Assembly: GCA_035934555.1 (NCBI GenBank)
Contig: DASYXT010000011.1
Location: 1 to 34,260, forward strand
Source: DASYXT01 sp035934555
GTDB taxonomy: Bacteria; Verrucomicrobiota; Verrucomicrobiia; Limisphaerales; UBA8199
Direction: 5' to 3'
Length of the DNA stretch: 34,260 bases
The first letter of the stretch is position 1. Each line of letters opens with the position of its first letter. Under the pieces are notes generated by a model, which worked only from the letters and a program-made list of their open reading frames with translations, ran no database searches and had not been told where the DNA came from. Made by a program: the position numbers and the translations under genes. Of this stretch, positions 7,631-16,486 are shown one piece after another.

Positions 7631-8446
7631 TCAGGATTGGCCGAGTTTCCTGGATTTCTCGGTGGCAGCACGTACCGCACTGATGAAAGCGCTGCGGGTT
7701 TTGTGCTTCTCGAGCTCATGCAGGCCTTCGATAGTGGTGCCGCCTGGGCTGGTGACCATGTCCTTGAGCGCGCCGGGGTGTAAGCCGGTATCCAGCACCA
7801 TGCGCGCGCTGCCGAGCACCGTTTGCGCGGCGAGTTTGGTGGCGACATCCCGCGGCAAACCCGCGGCAACGCCGCCATCGCTCAGCGCTTCGATCACCAT
7901 ATACACGTAGGCCGGGCCGCTGCCACTCAGGCCAGTCACCGCATCGAGCAACGATTCCTTCAGCGGCACAGCCAGGCCGACCGCCGAGAGCAGTTGGGCC
8001 GCCAGCTCGCCGTCTTCCAGTCGGGCGGCTTTGCCGAGCGCATAGGCTGAGGCCGAGCAACCGATGAGCGCAGGGGTGTTGGGCATGACCCGAATCAGGC
8101 GCGCATGGGAGCCCAGCACGGACTCCAATTTTGAGAGGGGCACGCCCGCGGCGATCGAGAGCAGCAGATGATGCTCGCGGAAGCCCGGGCGGATCTCCGC
8201 GAGCACACTGGCAACCTGGTCGGGCTTGACGGCCAGAAATAGTACCGAGGCAAACGCCGCCACCTCGGTATTGCCGGAGGTGGTGCGGGCACCGGTTTCG
8301 CAAGCGAAGGTGGCGCAGGCGGCGGGGCTCGGATCACCGGCGAGCACCTGTTCGGCACTAATCCGGCCGGCACGGATGAACCCTTTGGCCAGGGCCGTCG
8401 CCATCTTGCCAGCGCCTAAAAAACCGAGCGTGAGCGTCGCAGCCAT
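7631..8446 (-). CDS. proC: Pyrroline-5-carboxylate reductase
   Basis: A 271-residue enzyme that reduces 1-pyrroline-5-carboxylate to L-proline with NAD(P)H, the last step of proline synthesis. The N-terminal Rossmann motif GFLGAGKMA starts at residue 8. 'RVMPNTPALIGCSASAYALG' is the conserved mid-protein segment. The C-terminal dimerisation domain carries 'GLSGSGPAYVYMVIEALSDGGVAAGLPRD', split here only for description, and 'DMVTSPGGTTIEGL', the ProC signature. Length is typical. I set the start at ATG 8446 because the Rossmann fold begins immediately after it; an upstream start at 8485 would add 13 non-conserved residues. The gene is followed by rfaE2 with 17 bp between. Confidence 0.94.
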   Translation of the reverse strand: MAATLTLGFLGAGKMATALAKGFIRAGRISAEQVLAGDPSPAACATFACETGARTTSGNTEVAAFASVLFLAVKPDQVASVLAEIRPGFREHHLLLSIAAGVPLSKLESVLGSHARLIRVMPNTPALIGCSASAYALGKAARLEDGELAAQLLSAVGLAVPLKESLLDAVTGLSGSGPAYVYMVIEALSDGGVAAGLPRDVATKLAAQTVLGSARMVLDTGLHPGALKDMVTSPGGTTIEGLHELEKHKTRSAFISAVRAATEKSRKLGQS

Positions 8447-8515
8447 GCCCGTATGTACCAATTGAGCTGGAGCGCATAAAGCCAAAATGGAGGGATAGTT
8501 GAAGTAAGGGACGGA

Positions 8516-8564
8516 ATTCGGTATTCAATGGTCAGTATTCAGTGACCGCTATTCGGTGTTCAGT
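8516..8564. repeat. Imperfect 14-bp tandem repeat
   Basis: Three and a half units with period 14: ATTCGGT (half unit, 8516-8522), ATTCAATGGTCAGT (8523-8536), ATTCAGTGACCGCT (8537-8550), ATTCGGTGTTCAGT (8551-8564). It lies just upstream of the GH27 gene, between it and the divergent proC. It looks like a degenerate intergenic minisatellite. Confidence 0.6.
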
Positions 8565-8576
8565 ATCGAGCGTCTT

Positions 8577-10568
8577 ATGCAATTGAATCTACTGGGTTGG
8601 CGTGGCTTTGCGGCTGTGGGCTTCATCGCGCTGGCGCAAGCCTGTGGCGCGGAAACCGTGTGGCTTTCCTCGCTGGATCTTTCGCATGTTATTCAGGGCT
8701 GGGGCCGGCCCGGGGTCGATAAAGCGGTTTCCGGCAAACCGCTCCTCATCAAAGGACAATCCTTCGCGCACGGCATCGGGACCCACGCCGATAGCTTGAT
8801 CCGGTTGGACCTCGGCGGCACGGCCGAACAGTTCTCGGCGCGGGCGGGGGTCGATGACGGCGCGGGCCAGTCGCCCGCCGGCATTGTATTCAAGGTCGTG
8901 GGTGATGGCCGGATTTTATGGAAGAGCGGCGTAACGCAGTTGGGTGAGCCGGCCCAGCCCGTGCAACTGGATGTGCGCGGGATTCGCACGCTGCTGTTGG
9001 AGGCGGTGGCTGAGGGAGGCAATATTTCCTATGCGCATGCCGACTGGGCAGATGCCAAAGTGGTTTATAGCGGAAACCCGCCGAAAATCATCGGTCCGCC
9101 GCCAGAACCCGCCGTGATCCTGACTCCCAAACCTCCGCTTACGCCGAGGATCAATGGCGCCCGAGTCTTTGGCGTCCGGCCAGGGCACCCGTTCCTTTTC
9201 ACCATTGCCGCGACAGGGGAACGTCCGATGCGGTTCGGTGTGCGGAATTTGCCGCGCGGCCTGAAAGTGGATACGGCTTCCGGCCAAATCACAGGCGAAC
9301 TGGATCGGCCGGGGACATATGTGGTCATGCTGCAAGCCGCGAACAAAGCCGGCAAAGCGCAACAGCGATTCAAGATTGTGTGCGGCGAGACCTTGGCGCT
9401 GACGCCGCATATGGGCTGGAACAGTTGGTATGTGTGGGAGAACCATGTCAGCGATGGGATCATGCGCGCCGCGGCCGATGCGATGGTCAGCAGCGGCCTG
9501 CGCGACCACGGCTATGAATATATCAACATCGACGATTGCTGGGCGGTAAAACCGGGTGCAACCGACCCCGAGTTGGGCGGCGCGCCGCGGGATGCGGAAG
9601 GCCAGGTTAATGCGAACCGACGCTTCCCGGACATGAAGGCGCTGACGGATTACATCCACGCACGGGGACTCAAAGCGGGGATCTACACCTCACCCGGTCC
9701 GCTGACCTGCGCCGGGCATGTGGGTGCCTACCAGCATGAGGAGCAAGATGCGCGGCGGTTCGCCGAATGGGGTTTCGACTTTCTAAAGTATGACTGGTGC
9801 TCGTATGGAGACATCGCCAAAGACCCGTCGTTGGCGGATTTGGAAAAGCCTTATCGAGTGATGGCGGGGTGCCTCCGCCGCCAAAATCGGGACTTGGTTC
9901 TCAATCTTTGCCAGTACGGCATGGGCCAGGTGTGGAAGTGGGGCAAGGGGGTCGGGGGCAATAGCTGGCGCACAGCCGGGGACCTGGGCGGCTCGTTTGA
10001 AGGAATTCCCCTGGCGCTATTTCGTGACGGGTTTGATCTTTACTCGCGCGAGCACCTCGAGCAGTTCGGCGGCCCCGGCGGGTGGAATGATCCGGATTAT
10101 TTGCTGCTCGGTTTTTTGAGCAACTGGAGAGGCCAGACCGCGCCTACGCCGCTCACTCCTAACGAACAGTACACGCAGGTTTCGTTGTGGAGCCTGGTGG
10201 CCGCGCCGCTCATCCTCAGCGGGGATATCGCGCGCCTGGACGATTTTACCCTCAGCCTGCTCAGCAATGACGAGGTAATCGCTGTGGACCAAGATGCGCT
10301 GGGGCGCCCGGGACGGCGTGTTGCCCAGGACGAGACTCGCGAGGTCTGGGCACGGGAACTGGAAGGTCACGCCCTGGCTGTGGGCCTGTTCAATCGCGGC
10401 GAAGAGCCGGTGACCGTCACGGCTGATTGGGCGGCGCTGGGATTGGCTGGCAAACAAAAGCTGCGCGACCTGTGGCGGCAGCAGGATTTGGGAACTTTCG
10501 AACACAAGTTTCAAGCGATGGTTCCCCGCCACGGGGTCGTGCTGGTGCGCCTGGTCCCAGCGCACTGA
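8577..10568 (+). CDS. Secreted GH27 alpha-galactosidase with NPCBM domain
   Basis: A 663-residue secreted enzyme. Residues 1-25 form a signal peptide (core GFAAVGFIALA, cleavage near CGA). About 26-163 is an NPCBM-type carbohydrate-binding domain ('kPLLIKGQSFAHGIGTHADSLIRLDL'), 190-270 an Ig-like spacer, and 275-570 a GH27 (beta/alpha)8 barrel. Diagnostic motifs are PHMGWNSW (277-284), 'YINIDDCW', KYDWC (404-408) with nucleophile Asp406, and WRTAGD (464-469) with acid/base Asp469. The C-terminal ~80 residues are the usual beta-sandwich. It probably releases terminal alpha-linked galactose from plant galactomannan or raffinose-type sugars; GH27 also contains alpha-N-acetylgalactosaminidases and beta-L-arabinopyranosidases. 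An upstream start (8556) would fall inside the 14-bp tandem repeat, so ATG 8577 is preferred. Confidence 0.9.
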   Translation: MQLNLLGWRGFAAVGFIALAQACGAETVWLSSLDLSHVIQGWGRPGVDKAVSGKPLLIKGQSFAHGIGTHADSLIRLDLGGTAEQFSARAGVDDGAGQSPAGIVFKVVGDGRILWKSGVTQLGEPAQPVQLDVRGIRTLLLEAVAEGGNISYAHADWADAKVVYSGNPPKIIGPPPEPAVILTPKPPLTPRINGARVFGVRPGHPFLFTIAATGERPMRFGVRNLPRGLKVDTASGQITGELDRPGTYVVMLQAANKAGKAQQRFKIVCGETLALTPHMGWNSWYVWENHVSDGIMRAAADAMVSSGLRDHGYEYINIDDCWAVKPGATDPELGGAPRDAEGQVNANRRFPDMKALTDYIHARGLKAGIYTSPGPLTCAGHVGAYQHEEQDARRFAEWGFDFLKYDWCSYGDIAKDPSLADLEKPYRVMAGCLRRQNRDLVLNLCQYGMGQVWKWGKGVGGNSWRTAGDLGGSFEGIPLALFRDGFDLYSREHLEQFGGPGGWNDPDYLLLGFLSNWRGQTAPTPLTPNEQYTQVSLWSLVAAPLILSGDIARLDDFTLSLLSNDEVIAVDQDALGRPGRRVAQDETREVWARELEGHALAVGLFNRGEEPVTVTADWAALGLAGKQKLRDLWRQQDLGTFEHKFQAMVPRHGVVLVRLVPAH

Positions 10569-10672
10569 GGGTTCCGGCAACCGAGCCAACAGCAGTCCTA
10601 CTCGCTAAACCCCATCCGTTGCGGCCTAGATAATGATGGACTCGGTCCGATTTGCGAGTACGTTACCGCTTG

Positions 10673-10690
10673 ACCGTTCAGGAGAACGGT
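10673..10690 (+). promoter_or_regulatory. Hairpin in the leader of the radical SAM gene
   Basis: ACCGTTC-AGGA-GAACGGT is a perfect 7-bp stem with a 4-base loop, 22 bases before ATG 10712. A T-rich stretch (10702-10711) follows after an 11-base gap and runs directly into the start codon. It could be a weak terminator for the upstream GH27 gene or a translational control hairpin. The gap argues against a classical intrinsic terminator. Confidence 0.3.
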
Positions 10691-10711
10691 TTCTCAAACG
10701 GGTTTTTCTTT

Positions 10712-12184
10712 ATGAGGGTTTTATTGGTTTATCCGCAAAATCCGGATACGTTTTGGAGTTTTAAACATGTCCTTCGGTTTGTCTCGAAACGGTCAACTTT
10801 TCCGCCGCTAGGCCTGCTGACGATCGCCGCCATGCTGCCGCAGGATTGGGACTTGAAGCTGGTGGACCTGAATGTCGAGCGGTTGCGCGATGCCGACCTG
10901 CAATGGGCCGATTACGTATTCATCAGCGCGATGATCGTGCATATGCCGTCGGTGAAGGAAATCGTCGCGCGTTGCAACGCGCTCAATAAACCCATAGTCG
11001 CCGGCGGACCGCTGTTTACGACCGGGCACGAGAATTTCCCGACGGTGCCGCACTTTGTGCTGGGCGAGGCGGAAGAGCTGATGCCGTCGCTGGTGAGCGA
11101 CATGCTGGCCGGCACGGTCAAGCAGTACTACAAAGCGCCGAACCGACCGAACGTGATGCAGGTGCCGGTGCCGCGGTGGGACCTGGTAAATTTCAGGCAT
11201 TATGTGACGATGGCGGTGCAATTCTCGCGCGGGTGCCCTTTTGATTGTGAGTTTTGCGACATCATTATCATGAATGGCCGGGTGCCGCGCACCAAAACGC
11301 CCGACCAACTCATCGGTGAACTGGAGACGCTGCGCCTCCAGGGTTGGAAAGACATGGTCTTCATCGTCGATGACAATTTCATCGGCGACAAGAAGCGGAC
11401 TAAGATCCTGCTGCGTGAGATGATTGCGTGGCGCGAGCGGGTGCGGCCGAGCATGGGGTTTTTCACCGAGGCATCGGTGAATCTGGCCGATGATGCCGAG
11501 TTGTGTGAGTTGATGGTGAAAGCCGGGTTCACCAAGGTATTCGTCGGCATCGAGACCCCGGTGACCGAAAGTCTCCAGGAATGCCATAAGCTGCAGAATA
11601 AGGGCCGCGATTTGATCGAATCGGTTAAAACGCTGCAGCGGGCGGGGATGGAAGTGATGGGCGGGTTTATCGTCGGGTTCGACAACGACCAGCAGGACAT
11701 CTTCAATCGGCAGTTCGATTTTATCCAGCGCTCCGGCGTGGTGACCGCCATGGTCGGCTTGTTGCAAGCGCTGCCGCAGACCAAACTGTACCAGCGGCTG
11801 GCGCGCGAGGGCCGGCTGGAATCAGCCGCGACGGGCAACAACACCGAGGCGGTGCTGAATTTCAAGACCAAGCTGGATCGGGAGTTTCTCCAGAACGGCT
11901 ATCGCAACCTGATGAAGACGCTCTACGAGCCGAAGGTCTATTACCAGCGCATCCGCACGTTTCTGGAGACCCACCACCCGCGCGGGCCGCGGCTGCGGCT
12001 CTCCCCCGGCGATTTGCAGGCGTTTCTGAAATCGTTCTGGATGCTGGGGATTCGGGAACGAGGCCGGCACAATTACTGGCGATTCTTCTGGAGCGTGTTG
12101 TTGCGGCGGCCCGGGCAGATGCGGCAGGCCATTGAGTTGGCGGTGATCGGATATCATTTCCGGCGGGTGGCGGCACGCTTGTAG
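10712..12184 (+). CDS. B12-binding-domain radical SAM protein (DUF4070 type)
   Basis: A 490-residue protein. Residues 1-150 form a cobalamin-binding-like Rossmann domain (MRVLLVYPQNP, 'PPLGLLTIAAMLP', 'VAGGPLFTTG') without an obvious DxHxxG cobalamin ligand motif. The radical SAM core has the [4Fe-4S]-ligating CPFDCEFC motif (Cys175, Cys179, Cys182) and 'MVFIVDDNFIGDK'. The C-terminal ~120 residues ('LYEPKVYYQRIRTFLETHHP') match the DUF4070 extension seen in HpnJ/HpnP-like proteins. HpnP methylates hopanoids and HpnJ acts in hopanoid side-chain formation, but there are no hopanoid genes here, so the substrate is unknown. ATG 10712 is chosen because the conserved domain begins there; a TTG at 10652 would add 20 unrelated residues across the leader hairpin. 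Confidence 0.85.
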   Translation: MRVLLVYPQNPDTFWSFKHVLRFVSKRSTFPPLGLLTIAAMLPQDWDLKLVDLNVERLRDADLQWADYVFISAMIVHMPSVKEIVARCNALNKPIVAGGPLFTTGHENFPTVPHFVLGEAEELMPSLVSDMLAGTVKQYYKAPNRPNVMQVPVPRWDLVNFRHYVTMAVQFSRGCPFDCEFCDIIIMNGRVPRTKTPDQLIGELETLRLQGWKDMVFIVDDNFIGDKKRTKILLREMIAWRERVRPSMGFFTEASVNLADDAELCELMVKAGFTKVFVGIETPVTESLQECHKLQNKGRDLIESVKTLQRAGMEVMGGFIVGFDNDQQDIFNRQFDFIQRSGVVTAMVGLLQALPQTKLYQRLAREGRLESAATGNNTEAVLNFKTKLDREFLQNGYRNLMKTLYEPKVYYQRIRTFLETHHPRGPRLRLSPGDLQAFLKSFWMLGIRERGRHNYWRFFWSVLLRRPGQMRQAIELAVIGYHFRRVAARL

Positions 12185-12274
12185 AACTCCGCTGGAGAGT
12201 TCGGGCTCTTTTGGGCCATGCCGGGACGCCGGCTGCCTTGGGGAGGCGCAGGCACAACCAGCGCCAGTACCGGC

Positions 12275-12760
12275 TTACGGCTCCGGCCGCGGCGGAAGCT
12301 GCGGCGGCGGCTGGGAGGTCGCGCAGTAGCGGTTGATCCGCTCATCGAGCCAGCAGGAGCGCACATCCTTCAGCATTCGCACCAAATCTTCAAACTGATG
12401 CGGCTTGACCCGATAGTCGTGGACCCCAATTTGCCGGGATTTCTCGACATCAAGCTGCAACATCGAGGAGGTCAACACGACCACCGGCAGAAGGTCAAAC
12501 TCGGGACGAGCGCGCAGCCACTGCAGCACGTCGAACCCACCCATCCAGGGCATCTTCAAATCCAGAAGCACTAAACCCGGCAGGGGAAATTGCTTTCGGT
12601 CACTGAAAGCGCCGGCGCCGGAGAAATAATCAATCGTTTCCCGGCCATTACTCACCACCACCAGCGGATTGGGAATTTCGGCGCGCTCGAAAGCCCGGCG
12701 CATCAGGAACACATCGTTCTCTTCGTCTTCGGCCAACAGTATGGGGACGCGGTCCAGCAT
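12275..12760 (-). CDS. Single-domain response regulator (Rcp1-like)
   Basis: A 161-residue stand-alone receiver with no output domain. Seen: the acidic pair in 'LLAEDEENDVFLM' (Glu11, Asp12), phospho-acceptor Asp67 in LLDLKMP, Thr97 in VVLTSS and Lys119 in 'YRVKPHQF'. The 'EDEENDVFLMRRAF' and 'PVVVLTSS' wording is typical of the Rcp1 subfamily, small regulators that usually serve phytochrome-like or hybrid histidine kinases. The C-terminus is a proline-rich tail. No kinase gene is nearby. ATG 12760 follows a weak GAGCG; a GTG at 12778 is an alternative start. It is convergent with the radical SAM gene, 90 bp apart, and next to the DUF309 gene. Confidence 0.9.
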   Translation of the reverse strand: MLDRVPILLAEDEENDVFLMRRAFERAEIPNPLVVVSNGRETIDYFSGAGAFSDRKQFPLPGLVLLDLKMPWMGGFDVLQWLRARPEFDLLPVVVLTSSMLQLDVEKSRQIGVHDYRVKPHQFEDLVRMLKDVRSCWLDERINRYCATSQPPPQLPPRPEP

Positions 12761-12833
12761 GACGCAACGCTCGAACACAAACGCGGGGAGCGAGCATTAC
12801 TAATATCCTATAGTACCTTCCCTAATGCAACAA

Positions 12834-13265
12834 TTACTCGCGCTGCGGGTAACCGGTCAATGGCGGCGGATTTAGCTCCAGCTTCGGGAGCGGGTTTGAG
12901 GCAAATGAGGCCCCTGATTGGACCGCGGCGATCCATTCATCAATGCAGTGCAAGAGGCGGTCCAGCGGGAGGCGTTCGCACAGCGGCGCGTAAAGGACAA
13001 GGTTGCTCCTGGCCAGCTTGAACAAGGAGACAGCGGGCTGTGGCCGTTGCCGGTGCCAATGAACGAATGCGCCGGCCATTTGGATGAGCCCCTTATAAAA
13101 CAAGCCCAACGGTTGACCGCGCTGGTTTAGCCACAGGCTCTCGAGGACCTCATGCGCTTCAAAAAACCGCCCCTGGTTGAAGCACTCAAAAAAGCCGAGG
13201 TACTGGGCAGCGAGGTCCCGACCATGGAAGGGTTCAAGCAGGCCGGCAATTCTGTCGCGCTTCAC
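12834..13265 (-). CDS. DUF309 family protein
   Basis: A 143-residue helical protein. The stretch 'FNQGRFFEAHEVLESLWLNQ', followed by 'LFYKGLIQMAGAFVHWHRQRP' and 'AVSLFKLARSNL', is the DUF309 signature (EAHEvLE..W and GliQ.aaa..h). The His/Glu of 'EAHEVLE' and the 'HWHR' are the conserved polar residues. Family function is not established to my knowledge. It starts with GTG 13265; no good internal ATG precedes the conserved region. It is transcribed in the same direction as the sigma-54 regulator gene upstream, with 111 bp between, so cotranscription is possible but unproven. Confidence 0.8.
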   Translation of the reverse strand: MKRDRIAGLLEPFHGRDLAAQYLGFFECFNQGRFFEAHEVLESLWLNQRGQPLGLFYKGLIQMAGAFVHWHRQRPQPAVSLFKLARSNLVLYAPLCERLPLDRLLHCIDEWIAAVQSGASFASNPLPKLELNPPPLTGYPQRE

Positions 13266-13376
13266 GGGGCAAGCATACGCGCGGAGTTACAAAACGGGAA
13301 GACACACTTTCGAGGAATCAAAGAAACCGAACCTCGCATGTCCAACTCCGAACAGCCAGCCTTGAAGACGGAATGG

Positions 13377-14816
13377 TCATTCTGGCCGCACCTCCTCGAG
13401 TTCCTGGGCGGGGTGAAGGCCAAACTGAACGAGTTTGGCTTTCATGGTAATGCGCGAGATGCCGAGCCAGCGGGCGGCGCGGGCCTGGTTGCCATGAGCC
13501 AGCTTGATGGCGCGCGCGAACAACTCGCGCTCGGCATTCTGGAGGATGCGGTTGTAGGCGTCCGCCAACTCTCCGCGTTGAGCGGCGGCGAGCACTTCAT
13601 CGACGTATTCGCCGAAGCCGCGGCTGGGAGAGTACGCGAGCTCGGCGCTGCGATTCAGAGCGGTGCGGATGTGGTCGAGATTGATGGTATAACTCTGGGC
13701 CAGCAGCAACGCCTTGCGCATGACGTTTTCCAGTTCGCGCACGTTTCCCGGCCAAGGTTGCGATTGCAGAAACTCCATGGCCTCAGGATGGATCGAGGGT
13801 TTGGCGTTGCCGAGTTCCGCGCCGTGCTTTTGGAGGAAAAAACGGACCAGGTCGGGGATATCCTCGCGGCGCTGGCGCAGCGGGGGGAGGGTGATGACCA
13901 CGACGCTGAGACGATAAAAGAGGTCTTCGCGGAACTGCTTTTGCTGGATGGCCAGTTCGAGGTCGCGATGGGTGGCGGCCAACACACGCACATCGACTTT
14001 GATGGTTTCCTTGCCGCCCAGGCGTTCGAGTGATTTTTCCTGCAAAACACGCATCAGCTTGACCTGTGTGCCAAAGCTCATGTCGCCGATTTCATCGAGG
14101 AAAATGGTGCCGCCATTGGCTTGTTCGAAACGGCCCACGCGCCGCTCGCTGGCGCCGGTGAAGGCGCCGCGTTCGTGGCCGAACAATTCACTTTCGAGCA
14201 GGGTCTCCGGGATGGCGGCGCAGTTGATCGCGACGAAAGGAGCCTTGGCGCGATCGCTGTGCTGGTAGATGGCGCGGGCAATGAGTTCCTTGCCGGTGCC
14301 GGTCTCGCCGCGGATCAGGACGTTAACCGGCTTGGAGGCGATGCGGCCGATCTCTTTGTAGATGGCTTGCATGGCGGCGCTGCGGCCAACCAACGCGTCG
14401 CGGGCGGAGCCGGTCTCGCCCAAGACGACCGGCTCGGACATCAGCCGATTGCTATCGGCAGCTTTACGGACCAGATCGAGCAACTCGGCGACGTCGAACG
14501 GCTTGAGCACGTAGTCATATGCGCCATATTTGGTCGCTTCGATGGCGGTTTCGGTAGTGCCGAAGGCGGTGATGAGGATGAGAGGCAAACGGGGTTGGGA
14601 ACTATGGAGCTGACGCACCAGTTCCAAGCCGTTAAGTCCGGGCAATTTCAGGTCGGTGACGATCACATTGAACGCTTCATGGGAGGCTCGAGCCAACCCG
14701 ACGTCGCCGCGGACCTCCGCCGCGACCTGGTAACCTTCCTCCTGCAACACGCGTTGGAGGGTATCGGTGATCCCGGCATCGTCCTCAATCAGCAGGACTT
14801 TAGGAGCTGAGCTCAT
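13377..14816 (-). CDS. NtrC-family sigma-54-dependent response regulator
   Basis: A 479-residue transcription activator. The receiver domain (1-120) has Asp11/Asp12 or neighbouring acidic residues, phospho-acceptor Asp55 in 'VTDLKLPG', and Lys105 in 'YVLKPFD'. The AAA+ sigma-54 activation domain has Walker A GETGTGKE (170-177), the sigma-54-contacting loop GAFTGA (217-222), and Walker B GTIFLDEIGD (236-245). A Fis-type helix-turn-helix is at the C-terminus ('GNQARAARWLGISRITMKAKL'-like, ending in QFGL). It hydrolyses ATP to open sigma-54 promoters from distant enhancer sites. No cognate histidine kinase is adjacent, so its input is unknown. ATG 14816 directly precedes the receiver; the frame extends to 15071 but those residues are not family-like. 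Possible sigma-54 promoters exist in this window at 23416-23433 and 28516-28532. Confidence 0.94.
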   Translation of the reverse strand: MSSAPKVLLIEDDAGITDTLQRVLQEEGYQVAAEVRGDVGLARASHEAFNVIVTDLKLPGLNGLELVRQLHSSQPRLPLILITAFGTTETAIEATKYGAYDYVLKPFDVAELLDLVRKAADSNRLMSEPVVLGETGSARDALVGRSAAMQAIYKEIGRIASKPVNVLIRGETGTGKELIARAIYQHSDRAKAPFVAINCAAIPETLLESELFGHERGAFTGASERRVGRFEQANGGTIFLDEIGDMSFGTQVKLMRVLQEKSLERLGGKETIKVDVRVLAATHRDLELAIQQKQFREDLFYRLSVVVITLPPLRQRREDIPDLVRFFLQKHGAELGNAKPSIHPEAMEFLQSQPWPGNVRELENVMRKALLLAQSYTINLDHIRTALNRSAELAYSPSRGFGEYVDEVLAAAQRGELADAYNRILQNAERELFARAIKLAHGNQARAARWLGISRITMKAKLVQFGLHPAQELEEVRPE

Positions 14817-14930
14817 AATCTTAACAGAGCAGACGCATTGGAACCCGCCCCAGATACACTGAAACCGATGATTGAGGGAAGCCGAAAAGGTTCGTGCTGG
14901 CAAACGGGAAAAACCGAGTAAGTTAGGCGC

Positions 14931-15806
14931 GTGCCGGAACACTCGATACCGATGGTCTGGCCGAAAGCGCGAGACCTGCGCCGGCTGGGCAAGAATATCA
15001 ATGGCTATTTTGGTGAAACGATTGACATAGCCGCGGTGCTGCGCGATTGCATCGCAGCGGCGCGCGCACACGGGTGGGCCGTTGAAGACCTGCGTGCGAC
15101 GCCCAGGCTCAACCTTCTGGCATTCACGCGCTCGCGAGGGGCGGGAGCGGTCGCGGGTCCCGCCGATGGCAAGGGAACGCCAGAGGCCAAACGCCGGCCT
15201 CGGCTGTACCTCTCCTCAGGTATCCATGGCGATGAACCGGCCGGACCCTTGGCAGTGCGGTATCTGCTGCAGCAGGACCAATGGCCTGCGCAGCTCGACC
15301 TTTGGATGTGTCCGTGCCTGAACCCGGAGGGTTTTGGTTTGAACCGGCGCGAGAATGCTGAAGGCTTGGATTTGAATCGCCAGTACCGGGAACCACGGGC
15401 AGCGGAGGTTTTAACGCATATGCGTTGGCTCGCGGACCAGCCGCAATTCGATTTGTGCTTATGCCTGCACGAGGACTGGGAGTCACACGGATTTTATGTT
15501 TATGAAGCGAACCCGGACGGGCGAGCGTCGTTGGCCGAAGCTATTCTGGCGCAAGTAGCCGAGGTCTGTCCCATTGACCTTTCGACCCTAATCGAGGGCC
15601 GGCCGGCCCAAAACGGCGTCATTCGCCCCAATATCGATCCACACAGCAGGGCACAATGGCCGGAGGCCTTCTTTCTCCTGACCCGGAAGACGCGGCTTTC
15701 CTACACATTGGAGGCACCATCGGATTTCCCCATCCAAAGCCGTGTGGCGGCGCTGGTGGTGGCAGTGGAAACCGCCGCGCGGGTGCTGGCGAGCATGGCG
15801 GGGTGA
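14931..15806 (+). CDS. M14-family metallocarboxypeptidase
   Basis: A 291-residue zinc peptidase of the M14 (carboxypeptidase A/succinylglutamate desuccinylase-like) superfamily. Zinc ligands are visible as SGIHGDEPAG (His99, Glu102) and His180 in 'LCLHEDWESHGFYVYE'. 'GLDLNRQY' is the substrate-binding Asn-Arg, and Glu261 in 'YTLEAPSDFP' is the catalytic Glu. There is no signal peptide, so it is probably cytoplasmic. Cytoplasmic M14 enzymes such as MpaA cleave murein peptides, but the substrate here cannot be told from sequence. The start is GTG 14931; ATG 14952 (residue 8) is an alternative. It is divergent from the sigma-54 regulator gene (114 bp apart) and convergent with the hemerythrin gene. 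Confidence 0.85.
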   Translation: MPEHSIPMVWPKARDLRRLGKNINGYFGETIDIAAVLRDCIAAARAHGWAVEDLRATPRLNLLAFTRSRGAGAVAGPADGKGTPEAKRRPRLYLSSGIHGDEPAGPLAVRYLLQQDQWPAQLDLWMCPCLNPEGFGLNRRENAEGLDLNRQYREPRAAEVLTHMRWLADQPQFDLCLCLHEDWESHGFYVYEANPDGRASLAEAILAQVAEVCPIDLSTLIEGRPAQNGVIRPNIDPHSRAQWPEAFFLLTRKTRLSYTLEAPSDFPIQSRVAALVVAVETAARVLASMAG

Positions 15807-15868
15807 CGTTAAGGGACGCGCACGGTCACAATCCGACAAAGTTGGAGACAAAGCTTACGACAAAGGGA

Positions 15869-16324
15869 TTAAGCTTCGGCGAGGAGGAGCGGGTTGTTCC
15901 GCTCGTCGAGCCAGGCCTGGCCCAGGTCGTGCAGGGTTTTGTCTTTGAGCACACGCTCGGCCAGCGGGAAGACGACGCGCTCCTCGCGATGGAAATGGCG
16001 GCGGGAATGGCTGATGGCAGCCAGGAGCAGTTCGCGCGCGTGCTTCAGGCGGGTCGCCTGCTGAACCAACCGTAGCTGACCATCCATTTCCTGGTGTTCC
16101 TCGAGGAACGAGTCGCGTTGGCCAATCTGTTCGAAACAATGTTCGAGTGGCCCAAGGAATAATTCGTCCTCGGTATCGGAATGGGCCTTGAGCATGCGCT
16201 CCACTAAGGCGGCAAGGGATCTGATTTCGGCAACGGAACCCAACTCGGGCACCGTGCGTTCGAGGTGATCGAACATGCTATGGAAAACCGCATGTTCCGC
16301 CAGCAGAGCTTCAGTAATTTTCAT
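15869..16324 (-). CDS. Hemerythrin-like (HHE) domain protein
   Basis: A 151-residue four-helix protein. The diiron-type ligand pattern is present: His15 or His20 in 'EHAVFHSMFDH', His48 and Glu52 in 'AHSDTEDELF', His77 in 'FLEEHQEMD', and His110/Glu114 in 'SRRHFHREERVVFP'. Such proteins bind O2 or sense oxygen or nitric oxide, or store iron; here the role is undetermined. ATG 16324 starts directly before the first helix ('MKITEALLAEH'). An in-frame ATG at 16369 would add 15 residues and cannot be excluded, as neither start has a good Shine-Dalgarno sequence. It is convergent with the M14 peptidase gene, and its upstream region contains the inverted pair of REP-like palindromes. Confidence 0.85.
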   Translation of the reverse strand: MKITEALLAEHAVFHSMFDHLERTVPELGSVAEIRSLAALVERMLKAHSDTEDELFLGPLEHCFEQIGQRDSFLEEHQEMDGQLRLVQQATRLKHARELLLAAISHSRRHFHREERVVFPLAERVLKDKTLHDLGQAWLDERNNPLLLAEA

Positions 16325-16407
16325 GCGCGCGGCACAGGATATCGGGCGTCCAGCGGCTTCACCACTCATTTCCAACGGGGCGGGGACAACTGAGCAGACC
16401 AGGAGCA

Positions 16408-16433
16408 GAGCGCGGGACTTTAGTCCGCAGCAT
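16408..16433 (+). repeat. REP-like palindrome, copy A
   Basis: The core CGGGACTTTAGTCCGC carries one extra G relative to the other two copies. Flanks AGCGC (left) and AGCA (right) are shared with the copies at 16487-16512 and 34229-34252. Copy A is in the orientation with the TTT on the plus strand. Confidence 0.75.
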
Positions 16434-16486
16434 TGCGACCTCAAGAAGGCCAGGAGAATGTCGCCGCGCGATTGAAGGTTAGGACG

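Noticed and set aside
12185..12210. AACTC...GAGTT hairpin after the radical SAM gene, followed by CTTTT
   Set aside because: The paired arms are only 4-5 bp and the T-run is short and displaced, too weak to call a terminator.
13152..14810. Long plus-strand frames opposite the sigma-54 regulator
   Set aside because: The minus-strand protein has complete receiver, AAA+ and Fis motifs; the opposite frames have none.
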